DNA of 64,000 nucleotides from CALRQJ02 sp943370285 (GTDB lineage Bacteria > Bacteroidota > Bacteroidia > Chitinophagales > Chitinophagaceae): the NCBI GenBank assembly GCA_943370285.1, contig CALRQJ020000015.1:36414-100413 (forward strand), in the 5' to 3' direction. The notes beneath the pieces are model-generated. The model ran no database searches. It was not told where the DNA came from and saw nothing but the letters and a program-made list of their open reading frames with translations. The position numbers were made by a program, and so were the translations under genes. Below are positions 43,676 to 52,652 of this stretch, in pieces (the stretch's first letter is position 1; each line of letters opens with the position of its first letter).

Positions 43676-44122
43676 TTAGTTCTTTTTTGTTTTCTTGTAC
43701 ACTGAGGTTTCGCCTTCGGCACTAATTTTTAGAATAACAGATTGTTTCTCATTTGTTACAGAAACGTAATAAGAAGTTTCGTCATGTCCTTCAAACATAA
43801 TACATTCGGTTGTTACATAATTGCTGTAGCGCTTTTCTAATTCTTTTTTAGCGTCTAATGGTAATGCCTGTGTAGATACAGAACGACTTGTACCAATACT
43901 TGTGCCATCTAAATTGTAAAAAGCTTCTACCGTTTCTCCTTTGTAGTCAAAAGTGGCTTTCACAAAATTTACATTGCTTGTCCAATTTACGTTTTTAGCC
44001 CCTTCGAATTTTGTGGCAAAAGCATCTTTAATTTTAATGCTTACACTGTTGGCGTCTGCAGCAAATACACTGCTTGTTGTGGCGAATGCTATAATGGCTA
44101 TAGCGGTGATGAATCTTTTCAT
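43676..44122 (-). CDS. Secreted PepSY-like (BLIP-fold) protein
   Basis: A 148-residue periplasmic protein with a signal peptide (MKRFITAIAIIAFATTSSVFA). The mature part matches the pattern of Bacteroidota putative beta-lactamase-inhibitor-like PepSY proteins: a repeat of KDAFATKFEGAKNVNWTSNVNFVKATFDYKGETVEAFYNLDG, then a helix and a second beta segment. These usually bind or regulate something in the periplasm, but the target is unknown. It has its own promoter (TTG-N20-TACTTTTG) 49 bp upstream of its ATG. Confidence 0.75.
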   Translation of the reverse strand: MKRFITAIAIIAFATTSSVFAADANSVSIKIKDAFATKFEGAKNVNWTSNVNFVKATFDYKGETVEAFYNLDGTSIGTSRSVSTQALPLDAKKELEKRYSNYVTTECIMFEGHDETSYYVSVTNEKQSVILKISAEGETSVYKKTKKN

Positions 44123-44171
44123 GATTTAATTGTTTTAGATTTTAAGTTGTTGTTTGTTTGATTTTGTTATT

Positions 44172-44202
44172 CAAAAGTAGATAGCCAACACAGGCAGGTC
44201 AA
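44172..44202 (-). promoter_or_regulatory. Promoter of the PepSY-like gene
   Basis: On the minus strand TTG (44200-44202) is followed after 20 bp by TACTTTTG (44172-44179), the complete Bacteroidota promoter layout. The predicted transcript has a 5' leader of about 45 bp. Confidence 0.55.
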
Positions 44203-44357
44203 TTCAATTGTGATTGTGTACAGCACAAAACTTATTTTCTGTTACGAACGGTAGTATCATGGATGTTATTTAACGTTAACAACTATAGTTAAACCCTTTG
44301 CTGTAGTGCATTTCAACTGTTTTCTTAATAAAAAGCCAAAAGCCGTTATGCTACCGT

Positions 44358-44365
44358 TAATTTTG
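44358..44365 (+). promoter_or_regulatory. Putative -7 element upstream of the ACP phosphodiesterase gene
   Basis: TAATTTTG matches TAnnTTTG, 64 bp upstream of the ATG at 44430. The 306-bp gap 44123-44429 shows nothing else I can support. Confidence 0.35.
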
Positions 44366-44429
44366 AGCTATGGCAGTTAACAGTTGTGCCAATTGTCCAT
44401 TTCATCCTTAAAAGATTGTATATTTCACA

Positions 44430-45023
44430 ATGAATTTTTTAGCCCATGCTCATTTATCTTTTCATCAGCCCGACATATTGATAGGCAATATGATAAGTGA
44501 TTTTGTAAAAGGGAAGAAGCAATATGATTACGACTTAGGCATTCAAAAAGGAATAAGACTTCATAGAAATATTGATAGTTTCACAGACAATCATCTACAG
44601 ACTAAAAGAGCAAAACAGTTGTTTAAACCTGCAGTGGGCAGTTATAGTGGCGCTTTTGTAGATGTTGTATTTGATCATTTTTTGGCACTAGATACAAATG
44701 AATTCAGCTTGCCTTCTTTAGCTGTATTTGCGGAAGACACTTATGCTATTTTAAATAATAATATAGCAACATTGCCGCCTATGTTTGCTACAATGTTGCC
44801 CTATATGCAACAACAAAATTGGCTGTACAACTATCACACAACTGCCGGTATTCAAAAAAGCTTTCAGGGGATTGCGAGAAGAGCGGCGTATTTAGATGAT
44901 AGCAGCAGTGCGTATATCGCGTTTCACCAACATTACAATGCCCTAGCTGATTGCTATCAATCTTTTTTTCCGGAATTAAAGGCATTTACCATTCTTCAAA
45001 TGAGTGTGCCCGAAAATGAATAG
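44430..45023 (+). CDS. acpH: Acyl carrier protein phosphodiesterase (AcpH family)
   Basis: Removes the phosphopantetheine prosthetic group from acyl carrier protein. The 197-residue protein begins with NFLAHAHLSF and GNMISDFVKGK, the metal-binding HAH and D motifs of this HD-like family, and has GIRLHRNIDSFTD with further His and Asp ligands. The second half has DVVFDHFLA with the next Asp-His pair. The match to the family is good over the full length. It has a weak -7 box and a DUF2911 gene 29 bp downstream. Confidence 0.85.
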   Translation: MNFLAHAHLSFHQPDILIGNMISDFVKGKKQYDYDLGIQKGIRLHRNIDSFTDNHLQTKRAKQLFKPAVGSYSGAFVDVVFDHFLALDTNEFSLPSLAVFAEDTYAILNNNIATLPPMFATMLPYMQQQNWLYNYHTTAGIQKSFQGIARRAAYLDDSSSAYIAFHQHYNALADCYQSFFPELKAFTILQMSVPENE

Positions 45024-45028
45024 CCCTT

Positions 45029-45036
45029 TATCTTTG
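45029..45036 (+). promoter_or_regulatory. Putative -7 element of the DUF2911 gene
   Basis: TATCTTTG lies 16 bp upstream of the ATG at 45053, right after the acpH stop. No TTG partner at 17-23 bp. Confidence 0.35.
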
Positions 45037-45052
45037 TTTAAAACTTAAGCAT

Positions 45053-45610
45053 ATGAAACGTTTTTGTCTCTTCGCTTTTTTATGTCTTGCTACTGCCGTT
45101 TGTTTTGCCCAGCCCAAACCTACCGAATTAGATAAATCGCCATTAGATGTGAGTTATTGTCCTGCTAATTATCCCATTCTAAAGATGAATGGAAAATCGA
45201 CAGATGTTCCTGTGGCAAGAGTTATTTATAGCCGACCTCAAAAAGCCAACCGAACAATTTTTGGCGGCATTGTTAAATACAATGAATTGTGGAGATTGGG
45301 TGCTAATGAAGCGACAGAAATTGAAGTGTTTAAGCCGGTGAAAATAAATGGCAAAACATTGCCTAAAGGCAGATATACTATGTTTTGCATACCCACCGAA
45401 ACCAAGTGGACCATCATTTTTAATTCGGAGAAAGATGTTTGGGGCCTCACTTATAATTCCAAAAAAGATGTGTTGAGAGTTGATGTGCCTGTTGAAAAGA
45501 ATACAGAAAATGTAGAAGCATATACCATGTACTTTGATACCGTAGCAAAGGGTTACCATTTGATTATCATGTGGGATAATGCCATGGCTAAAATTCCTAT
45601 GCAACCATAA
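45053..45610 (+). CDS. DUF2911 secreted protein
   Basis: A 185-residue secreted protein with a signal peptide ending CFAQP. The mature part is beta-rich with the DUF2911 signature: VARVIYSRPQKANRTIFGGIVKYNELWRLGANEATEIEV, then LPKGRYTMFCIPTETKWTIIFN. The family is common in Bacteroidota. Its function is not known to me. The next gene starts three bases after its stop, at a GTG, so the two are co-translated. Confidence 0.9.
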   Translation: MKRFCLFAFLCLATAVCFAQPKPTELDKSPLDVSYCPANYPILKMNGKSTDVPVARVIYSRPQKANRTIFGGIVKYNELWRLGANEATEIEVFKPVKINGKTLPKGRYTMFCIPTETKWTIIFNSEKDVWGLTYNSKKDVLRVDVPVEKNTENVEAYTMYFDTVAKGYHLIIMWDNAMAKIPMQP

Positions 45611-45613
45611 GCC

Positions 45614-45991
45614 GTGAAAAAATCAGTTCAACCATTAAAGCAGGTACTACCAAGCGGCAAAGCAGACCATTCTTTTTTTGAGCAGGTATATGCTGTGGTA
45701 CGTTCTATTCCAAAAGGACGGGTAACTTCTTATGGTGCTATCGCAAATTTTTTAGGCACTAAAATGAGTGCCAGGATGGTGGGCTGGGCCATGAATGCTG
45801 CACATACCGTTCACCCTAAAGTACCGGCACACCGGGTAGTAAATAGAATGGGTTTGTTAACCGGAAAAATGCATTTTGGTACACCAACGTTGATGCAAGA
45901 ATTATTAGAAAAAGAAGGCATTTTGATTGAAGGTGATGCCGTTAAAAATTTTGATCAAGTGTTTTGGGATCCTAATGTAGACGGTTTATAA
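45614..45991 (+). CDS. Alkyltransferase-like protein (MGMT family, no catalytic Cys)
   Basis: A 125-residue protein related to O6-alkylguanine-DNA alkyltransferase. The helix-turn-helix region GRVTSYGAIANFLG and the ARMVGWAMNAAHTVHP segment match the DNA-binding domain. The active-site PCHR motif reads PAHRVV, so the alkyl-accepting Cys is replaced by Ala, as in alkyltransferase-like proteins that flag damage for nucleotide excision repair. It starts with GTG at 45614, and its end overlaps the minus-strand gene by 6 bp. It likely shares an mRNA with DUF2911. Confidence 0.85.
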   Translation: MKKSVQPLKQVLPSGKADHSFFEQVYAVVRSIPKGRVTSYGAIANFLGTKMSARMVGWAMNAAHTVHPKVPAHRVVNRMGLLTGKMHFGTPTLMQELLEKEGILIEGDAVKNFDQVFWDPNVDGL

Positions 45992-46459
45992 ATGTTCAGC
46001 TTCTGCGGCAGATAATTCTAAATGCATTACAATATGCTCCTTCTGCGGCTTCTTTTTGATAAATAACCAAATCATAAAGGCTGCCATGCCACCCAATACT
46101 GCATTTGCACTAAGCAGAAACAATATGGTGGCTAATAATTGGGCTCCTTCTAACATAGCCCATTGAATGAGCAGCGCAGTTCTATAACTATTCAATTTAT
46201 ATTGAACAGCACTTTCTTGTTTAGCCTTATCAACTTTCCGAGTAAATACTTTTTGTCCTACAATAATGGCTAACAGCATAATCACTACTGCAATAGCCTG
46301 TAATCGTTGTATACTAGAAGGCGATGAAAAAGTGGGAGAAAATTGTTTCGTGAATACCAACCCCGTTGCAACAATGGTAAATATCACTTGACCGGTTAAC
46401 ATAAATCGATGCAGCAGTTGCATCAGTTTAAGCGGTGGAAAAATATTTGTTGGCTGCAT
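45986..46459 (-). CDS. Four-helix membrane protein in the SCO operon, unknown
   Basis: A 157-residue inner-membrane protein with four hydrophobic segments (about residues 18-37, 51-67, 95-113 and 116-133) and a basic loop FTRKVDKAKQE. I cannot name a family. It follows DUF420 by one base and is probably the last gene of the SCO-DUF420 group, so a link to cytochrome oxidase assembly is possible. Its end overlaps the alkyltransferase-like gene on the other strand by 6 bp. Confidence 0.55.
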   Translation of the reverse strand: MQPTNIFPPLKLMQLLHRFMLTGQVIFTIVATGLVFTKQFSPTFSSPSSIQRLQAIAVVIMLLAIIVGQKVFTRKVDKAKQESAVQYKLNSYRTALLIQWAMLEGAQLLATILFLLSANAVLGGMAAFMIWLFIKKKPQKEHIVMHLELSAAEAEHL

Positions 46460-46460
46460 G

Positions 46461-47003
46461 TTATTGGTAATAAGGACTAATCATCCAATAAACAATTGGG
46501 CCGGTGATGGCAACATAAAACCAAAGCGGCCAAGTATACCTAGCCAATTTTTTGTGCTGTCCGAGTTCTGCTGTCAATCCACGGTATGCAGTAAACAGAA
46601 TGAATGGTAAGATGATTGCCGCTAAAAAAATATGTGTAATCAAGATAAAATAATACACATACCTGATCGTTCCCTGGCCTCCATATTTTGTATCGCCAGA
46701 CAATAAATGATGGGCAATATAAGACACTAAAAAGAGTATTGATAATACTAAAGCCGCCATCATAAACTGCTTATGCAATTGATACTTTTTTGATTTGACA
46801 GCCCATAAAGCAGCAATAAGCAAAACAGCAATGGTGGCATTGATAAAGGCATTGATAGTAGCAAAAATATGTACATCAAATCCTAGATCTACCTCAAGCT
46901 TTACTCTGCCTAATACTACTACAACTACAAACACTACAACAGAAAAAATACCAATCAGCCAATTGGCTTGCTTATCGTTTTTTTGTATGGATGCCGGAAT
47001 CAT
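46461..47003 (-). CDS. DUF420 cytochrome oxidase assembly protein (CtaM-like)
   Basis: A 180-residue membrane protein with five helices. The line KSKKYQLHKQFMMAALVLSILFLVSYIAHHLL and the following IRYVYYFILITHIFLAAI match DUF420 proteins. One of these, CtaM in Bacillus, is needed for assembly of cytochrome oxidase. The conserved His residues in HKQF, AHHLL and THIFL may bind copper or heme. It lies between SCO and the four-helix protein. Confidence 0.85.
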   Translation of the reverse strand: MIPASIQKNDKQANWLIGIFSVVVFVVVVVLGRVKLEVDLGFDVHIFATINAFINATIAVLLIAALWAVKSKKYQLHKQFMMAALVLSILFLVSYIAHHLLSGDTKYGGQGTIRYVYYFILITHIFLAAIILPFILFTAYRGLTAELGQHKKLARYTWPLWFYVAITGPIVYWMISPYYQ

Positions 47004-47026
47004 ACCTTATTTTTTTAAATGAATAC

Positions 47027-47839
47027 TTATGCTTCTTTGTTACGCTTACTATTAAAATACACAAAGAACATAATAGTAAGCGTTACGATAACAAGCCACA
47101 ATGGTGTAAGGTTTACAATCTTTGTAAACAATGTGCTTTTTACTTTTTTGTCTTTTTCCAACATCAGCTTGCCTACATCTTGCGCTAATATGGAAAGCGA
47201 ACTACTATCTAAGCCATTGTAAAATCCTCTTACGGTATAATTGCGGTCGAGCAATACAAATTTATTGGTATGCACAAAGTTGCTATCTATCGGTTCATCC
47301 GAATATTTATCTACTTTAAATTCTTCGAAAATAAAGTCATAAATATCTTTTTTATTACCTGTCATCAACCACCAATTATCATGATTAACACCAAACCTGT
47401 CGGCATAATCTTTCAACTGTTGTACGGTATCTCTTTCAGGGTCGATACTGAATGATAAAAAATGAACAATAGAAGAATCAATTACTTTTCTTCCTTCTCT
47501 ATAATTGGCAAAAGAAGATTGTAACTTCTGCATATTCTTTGTCATCACAGGACAAATGCCACCACAATGGGTAAAGATGAAGTTGCAAATAATTACTTTA
47601 TTCTTAATATCGTGAAGGCTAACGGTATCGCCTAATTGATTTACCAACGTAATGTTTCTAGCCGAATGCCAAACTGTATCGGTCACTGTTTTTCCATCTT
47701 TTACCGCTGAAATAACTGTATCAGGAAAATAATGCTTGGGCATTATCACTACTCTTTCGCTAGCAACTTTTACTATGGTGTAACAAATTACAGGTATCAA
47801 CACCACTAGTGCCAACGCCATCAACCCTTTCTTATTCAT
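47027..47839 (-). CDS. SCO family copper chaperone
   Basis: A 270-residue membrane-anchored thioredoxin-fold protein that loads copper into the CuA site of cytochrome oxidase subunit II. The metal motif is THCGGICPVMTKNM (C-x3-C with a following Pro), and the conserved His is in FVHTNKFVLLD. The N-terminal helix anchors it, and a second helix near the C-terminus (TPLWLVIVTLTIMFFVYF) is an added feature. It starts just after a strong terminator that ends the oxidase operon, so it has its own transcript or reads through. Confidence 0.9.
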   Translation of the reverse strand: MNKKGLMALALVVLIPVICYTIVKVASERVVIMPKHYFPDTVISAVKDGKTVTDTVWHSARNITLVNQLGDTVSLHDIKNKVIICNFIFTHCGGICPVMTKNMQKLQSSFANYREGRKVIDSSIVHFLSFSIDPERDTVQQLKDYADRFGVNHDNWWLMTGNKKDIYDFIFEEFKVDKYSDEPIDSNFVHTNKFVLLDRNYTVRGFYNGLDSSSLSILAQDVGKLMLEKDKKVKSTLFTKIVNLTPLWLVIVTLTIMFFVYFNSKRNKEA

Positions 47840-47861
47840 TGCAATTGTGGTTTACAAAGTC

Positions 47862-47900
47862 TTAAAAAAAAACCATTGCATCAAAGCCGATGCAATGGTT
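47862..47900 (-). terminator. Terminator after the oxidase operon
   Basis: On the minus strand a 12-bp perfect stem (47889-47900 with 47871-47882, loop of 6) is followed by a run of nine T residues. It lies 36 bp after the subunit IV stop and separates the ACIII-oxidase genes from SCO. Confidence 0.9.
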
Positions 47901-47936
47901 AATGAAAATATGTTTTCGAAGTTACGTACTACACTA

Positions 47937-48371
47937 CTATTGCATCTCACCGTGTTTCTTATCGGCGGAGCCGTGAGCACCTTCTTTCTTTTCAACTTTA
48001 ATCGTACGTTGTTCGTTATGATGTGAATCGTAGGTATTACGTAAGTTTTTGTAAGAATTACCATCGTATAAGAAAGCGATGATAAACCAAACAAACAATA
48101 ATAATGGAACTACGATAGTCATAATCATGTTCTTGATTTCATGCTTCAAGTGCATAAAATAAGCAACAATATAAAATGCTTTAGCCATCATCAGAATAAC
48201 GATAGCGCCTTTCATAGCAGCACGAAGACCACCGTCTTCATGCACCCATTTGTACATAGCATAACCGATAGCTAATTCAACTAAAGTAAGAATAGTAAGA
48301 ATCCAGGTTACTTTAGCGATTTCTTTTTTTACGCTGCTATCATGATTTTCTGCAGATGCTGTATGTGCCAT
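47937..48371 (-). CDS. Cytochrome c oxidase subunit IV family protein
   Basis: A 144-residue small oxidase subunit with three hydrophobic helices. The SSVKKEIAKVTWILTILTLVELAIGYAMYKW and AFYIVAYFMHLKHEIKNMIMTIVVPLLLF segments match the prokaryotic COX4/CtaF type. It ends with a His/Lys/Glu-rich tail. It is the last gene before the terminator, 33 bp after the larger subunit III gene. Confidence 0.85.
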   Translation of the reverse strand: MAHTASAENHDSSVKKEIAKVTWILTILTLVELAIGYAMYKWVHEDGGLRAAMKGAIVILMMAKAFYIVAYFMHLKHEIKNMIMTIVVPLLLFVWFIIAFLYDGNSYKNLRNTYDSHHNEQRTIKVEKKEGAHGSADKKHGEMQ

Positions 48372-48404
48372 AATCTATTAGTTATAGAGATAATTTGTTG
48401 GTGA

Positions 48405-49082
48405 TTAAATAAGGTAGAAACAGGTGAATACAAATACCCATACTAAATCTACAAAGTGCCAGTACAAACCAGCTTTTTCAATCATTAGGTAATGACCACG
48501 CTGTTCAAATTTATCCATCAAAGTCATAATTAACATTACAATATTGATGACTACACCACTCAATACGTGGAAACCATGAAAGCCGGTGATGGTAAAGAAG
48601 TAGTTGGTAAAGTTGGTTGAAGAAGCAGTGCCATCAGCATTTAAGAATGGATTGCTACCCCACCATGCACCTTCGTGATAGAGGTGAGTCCACTCCCAAG
48701 CCTGACAGCCCAAGAAAGCAGCACCACCAATGATGGTCCAAATAAGGTTTTTCACTACACCTTTCTTATCCATATTATGGCCTGCATGTACTGCCAATAC
48801 CATGGTTACGGAACTGATGATAAGGATGAAAGTCATTAAACTTACAAACAACAACGGAAGTCCGCTACCTAATCCCGGGAAGGATTGAAATACTTCATTT
48901 GGATCAGGCCATCCATTGCTTGAAAAACGGATACTTCCATAGGAAATAAGGAATGCTCCAAATGTGAAGGCATCACTCATTAAGAAGTACCACATCATTA
49001 ATTTACCGTACTCTAGGTTAAAAGGGCTTTTACCGCCACTCCACCATTTCTGTTCAGATACTGTTGCAGTTGTTGTTGACAT
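48405..49082 (-). CDS. Cytochrome c oxidase subunit III
   Basis: Membrane subunit of 225 residues with about seven hydrophobic segments. The conserved EWTHLY and GFHGFHVLSGVVINIVMLI lines are COX3 hallmarks, with the conserved Glu and His residues, and YWHFVDLVWVFVFTCFYL ends the protein. It stabilises the proton-pumping core (subunit I). A second, shorter subunit III gene lies just upstream. Confidence 0.9.
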   Translation of the reverse strand: MSTTTATVSEQKWWSGGKSPFNLEYGKLMMWYFLMSDAFTFGAFLISYGSIRFSSNGWPDPNEVFQSFPGLGSGLPLLFVSLMTFILIISSVTMVLAVHAGHNMDKKGVVKNLIWTIIGGAAFLGCQAWEWTHLYHEGAWWGSNPFLNADGTASSTNFTNYFFTITGFHGFHVLSGVVINIVMLIMTLMDKFEQRGHYLMIEKAGLYWHFVDLVWVFVFTCFYLI

Positions 49083-49156
49083 GTCTGGTTATTAAGAATT
49101 TCGTTGGCAAATTTATTTGTCCCTGTTCAAAATCTGTGAATAAACTCCAACTTTTT

Positions 49157-49738
49157 TTAGTTGGCAGCCCAAATAAAGAAAATAAACAGGTATATCCATA
49201 GTCCGTCTACAAAATGCCAGTAGGTTGCGGCAATTTCTATGTTGGTACTATTATAATTTTTGTTCTTACTACTAAATGCTCTAAAGAACATTACCAAGAG
49301 TGCAATTACGCCGCCTACTACGTGTAAAATATGTACTCCTGTAATTACTCCCAAAAATGATCCTGCTGCATTACTACCCTGACCAACCAATTGTACGCCT
49401 CTTACACTCAACCAGTTAAATCCTACAATTTGTAAAGTAGCGAAAGTTAAACCAAGAATAGCAGTAACGGTAATCAAGGTTCTGTATCGGGCCATTTCTC
49501 TGGCTTTGAACGCTTTTACAGCTAAATGTATGGTTACACTGCTTAATAAAATTACTGCAGTTGAATACCAAAATGCAGGCGGTAATCTAAACTCCAACCA
49601 ATTACTTTGTGCTTTTTTTACAATGTACGCACTAGTAAAACCTGCAAACATCATTACAATGCTTGCCATTGCTACCCACAGGGTAAACTTATGTGGGTGT
49701 AATCTTTTTCTTTGTTGTTCACTTGCCATAGTCATCAT
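49157..49738 (-). CDS. Heme-copper oxidase subunit III, second copy
   Basis: A 193-residue homologue of subunit III with five helices. The N-terminal HPHKFTLWVAMASIVMMFAGFTSAYIV and the later TGVHILHVVGGVIALLVMFF and YWHFVDGLWIYLFIFF lines show COX3 similarity. The first two helices of the usual seven are missing, as in the short COX3 type. Two unequal subunit III genes are common in Bacteroidota oxidase operons, as far as I recall. It follows the heme O synthase by 23 bp. Confidence 0.88.
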   Translation of the reverse strand: MMTMASEQQRKRLHPHKFTLWVAMASIVMMFAGFTSAYIVKKAQSNWLEFRLPPAFWYSTAVILLSSVTIHLAVKAFKAREMARYRTLITVTAILGLTFATLQIVGFNWLSVRGVQLVGQGSNAAGSFLGVITGVHILHVVGGVIALLVMFFRAFSSKNKNYNSTNIEIAATYWHFVDGLWIYLFIFFIWAAN

Positions 49739-49761
49739 CTTCTTTAAGTTTATAGTTCTAC

Positions 49762-50682
49762 TTATTGGGCTACCGGTAATTTATCGAGCAGCAAAGCCAA
49801 TAATACAATAGGCAAATAGATATAGCTGCTAAACATCACCCTGCGGGCTGCCTTTACATCCATCGTGTTATACAAACGAATGCACTGAATCACCATTCCA
49901 ATATTGCACACCAACACAATCCATAAACTTACCATGCCGGTTAAGCCTAAGTAATAAGGCAGTACACCAAATGGTATCATCAATACTGCATACATAATAG
50001 TTTGTAATGCAGTGAATTTAGTGGGTCCTTTATCGGCCGGCAGTAGTTTGAATCCTGCTTTTGAGTAATCGGTATGGGCTACCCATGCAATAGCCCAAAA
50101 GTGGGGAAATTGCCAAATAAACTGTATAGCAAAAAGCACCCATCCACCTGTCCAATCGATGTCTTCATTATAAAACCCGGCTACCCAACCAATCAAACAA
50201 GGTAAAGCACCGGGAATGCCGCCAATCAATACTGCGATAGAATTAATTTTTTTAAGCGGTGTATAGATATAGGCATATAAGAAAAGGCTAAATGCCGAAA
50301 TCAATGCTGATGTAAGGTTGAAAAAATACCACATCATCAACACACCTAATAACCCGGTAATCAAAGCAAAGGTATAAGCTTGTGCTTGAGTGAGTCTTCC
50401 GGCAGCTACCGGACGATTGCCCGTTCTTTTCATTACTGCATCGGTATCTTTTTCAACCGCTTGATTAATGGCATTTGCACTACCTGTTACCAGCATTCCT
50501 GCGATAAAAAGCAAAGTGATCATCTTAAAGCTATAGCCATTATCGGGAGCCAATAAAAAACAGATGACACAAGAAAAAACAACTGTAAAACTTAGTGTGA
50601 ATTTTATCAGCTGGAAATAATCTTTGACCCTTGAGGCCGCAGACATGGAAGTGGAATTGGCTATGTTGCTAGAATCTGTCAT
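49762..50682 (-). CDS. cyoE: Protoheme IX farnesyltransferase (heme O synthase)
   Basis: Adds a farnesyl chain to heme b to make heme O, the precursor of heme A. The 306-residue UbiA-family membrane protein has the allylic-diphosphate motif region AINQAVEKDTDAVMKRTGNRPVAAG and YIYTPLKKINSIAVLIGGIPGALPCLIGW, and about nine helices. I use ATG 50682; the longer frame starts with TTG. The gene is also called ctaB in oxidase operons. Confidence 0.92.
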   Translation of the reverse strand: MTDSSNIANSTSMSAASRVKDYFQLIKFTLSFTVVFSCVICFLLAPDNGYSFKMITLLFIAGMLVTGSANAINQAVEKDTDAVMKRTGNRPVAAGRLTQAQAYTFALITGLLGVLMMWYFFNLTSALISAFSLFLYAYIYTPLKKINSIAVLIGGIPGALPCLIGWVAGFYNEDIDWTGGWVLFAIQFIWQFPHFWAIAWVAHTDYSKAGFKLLPADKGPTKFTALQTIMYAVLMIPFGVLPYYLGLTGMVSLWIVLVCNIGMVIQCIRLYNTMDVKAARRVMFSSYIYLPIVLLALLLDKLPVAQ

Positions 50683-50765
50683 TTTATTGGAAAGCGAATG
50701 CCCTGACAATATCAGGGCATCCGGTTTATTTATTTGATGGTAGAAATGCGGTAAGGCAATTCTGT

Positions 50766-52577
50766 TTAGTGATGATGTGATTCATCAGCACCAACCGGTG
50801 TTGTTTGTGGAATAAATGATTTGCCATCTTTTCCGTAATCGTATGCCCAACGGTGTACTTCAGGAATTTCGCCTACCCAGTTTCCATGGCCCGGCTTAAT
50901 TGGTGTAGTCCACTCCAATGTTGTAGATTCCCATGGATTCAAATTGGTTACTTTTCTTCCTTTCCAAATAGAGTAGAAGAAGTTCAATAAGAATAAAATT
51001 TGAACAGCAAAAACAATCATCGCAATAACACTGATGAACTTGTTTAGGCCATCGAACATATTGAAAGACTCCCAGTTGCTAAAGTCATAGTAACGACGTG
51101 GCATACCTGCTAATCCCTCGTAGTGCATAGGCCAGAAGATTAAATAAGCTCCGGCCATAGTCACCCAAAAGTGAACATAACCTAAAGTGTTATTCAAATA
51201 ACGACCGTACATTTTAGGATACCAATGGTAAATACCGGCAAACATGCCAAACATACTAGCCACACCCATTACAATGTGGAAGTGGGCAATTACAAAGTAA
51301 GTATCGTGTAAGTGAATGTCTAATGCTGAGTTACCTAAGAAAATACCTGTTAAACCACCGGAGATAAACAAGCTCACAAAACCAATGGCGAATAACATGG
51401 CTGGGGTAAATCTGATATTACCTCTCCATAGTGTTGTTAACCAGTTGAACACCTTAATGGCTGACGGTACAGCAATCAACAAAGTCAACAATACGAATAT
51501 TGAACCTAAGAACGGATTCAATCCGGTAACGAACATGTGGTGAGCCCATACTAGGAATGCTAGAATGGCAATTGCAAATAAAGAGGCCACCATCGCCATG
51601 TAACCGAAAATAGGCTTACGAGAATTCACGGAAAGAATCTCAGATACCATACCCATGGCCGGTAATAGAATAATATATACTTCAGGGTGACCTAAGAACC
51701 AGAATAAGTGCTGGAACAAGATAGCACTACCACCTTCGTTAGGTAAAGCACCTACGCCATTTACATAGATATCGCTTAGATAGAAGCTAGTTCCAAAGTT
51801 TCTGTCAAAGATCAACAAAATGAAACCAGATAATAATACCGGGAAAGATAATACACCCAAAACAGCTGTAAAGAACAATGCCCAAATGGTTAACGGTAAA
51901 CGAGTCATCGTCATACCTTTTGTACGCATATTCAAAATAGTTGCGATATAGTTTAGACCTCCTAATAAGGAAGAGACTACAAACAAGGCCATGCTAATCA
52001 ACCATAAATCCATACCTGTTTTAGAACCCGGAGAAGCTGAACCCAATGCACTCAAAGGCGGATAAGCTGTCCAACCACCACTAAAGGGACCGGTTTCCAC
52101 AAATACAGAAGATAACATTACAATACTGGCAGCAAAGAAGAACCAGTAGCTCAACATGTTCATAAAAGGAGATGCCATATCTCTTGCACCTACTTGTAAA
52201 GGAATTAAGAAGTTGGCAAATGTTCCGCTCAAGCCGGCTGTTAACACAAAGAATACCAATACGGTACCGTGAGTAGTTACTAAAGCATAATAAGCTTCGG
52301 CAGAAATACGTCCGCCTTTGGCCCATTTACCTAAGATATCTTCTAACCAAGGAAAACTTTCATTAGGATAGCCCAATTGCATACGGAACAATACAGACAT
52401 GAAGCCACCAATTAATGCCCAAACCATACCTGTTATCAGGAATTGCTTGGCAATCATTTTGTGGTCTTGGCTGAAAATGTACTTGCTAATAAAAGTCTCA
52501 TGATGATGGTGTTCACCATGATGTGCATCGTGGCCGGTAGCCACTTCGTGTACATGTAAAACTGCTTCTGTGCTCAT
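50766..52577 (-). CDS. ctaD: Cytochrome c oxidase subunit I
   Basis: Catalytic subunit of 603 residues with twelve transmembrane helices, two hemes and CuB. The CuB and cross-linked Tyr motif is FLGHPEVYIILLPAMG, which has the Glu typical of type A1 proton-pumping oxidases. HHMFVTG gives two further CuB ligands, and the HDTYFVIAHFHIVMG line holds heme ligands. The N-terminus is His-rich (HDAHHGEHHHHE). It lies 75 bp after subunit II. Confidence 0.96.
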   Translation of the reverse strand: MSTEAVLHVHEVATGHDAHHGEHHHHETFISKYIFSQDHKMIAKQFLITGMVWALIGGFMSVLFRMQLGYPNESFPWLEDILGKWAKGGRISAEAYYALVTTHGTVLVFFVLTAGLSGTFANFLIPLQVGARDMASPFMNMLSYWFFFAASIVMLSSVFVETGPFSGGWTAYPPLSALGSASPGSKTGMDLWLISMALFVVSSLLGGLNYIATILNMRTKGMTMTRLPLTIWALFFTAVLGVLSFPVLLSGFILLIFDRNFGTSFYLSDIYVNGVGALPNEGGSAILFQHLFWFLGHPEVYIILLPAMGMVSEILSVNSRKPIFGYMAMVASLFAIAILAFLVWAHHMFVTGLNPFLGSIFVLLTLLIAVPSAIKVFNWLTTLWRGNIRFTPAMLFAIGFVSLFISGGLTGIFLGNSALDIHLHDTYFVIAHFHIVMGVASMFGMFAGIYHWYPKMYGRYLNNTLGYVHFWVTMAGAYLIFWPMHYEGLAGMPRRYYDFSNWESFNMFDGLNKFISVIAMIVFAVQILFLLNFFYSIWKGRKVTNLNPWESTTLEWTTPIKPGHGNWVGEIPEVHRWAYDYGKDGKSFIPQTTPVGADESHHH

Positions 52578-52652
52578 AATTAAATTATGCTTGTGAAATT
52601 ATATTAACAGGCTTTTGCAACATTTGTTTGTTTAATGTTAGCCTGCAATTTT

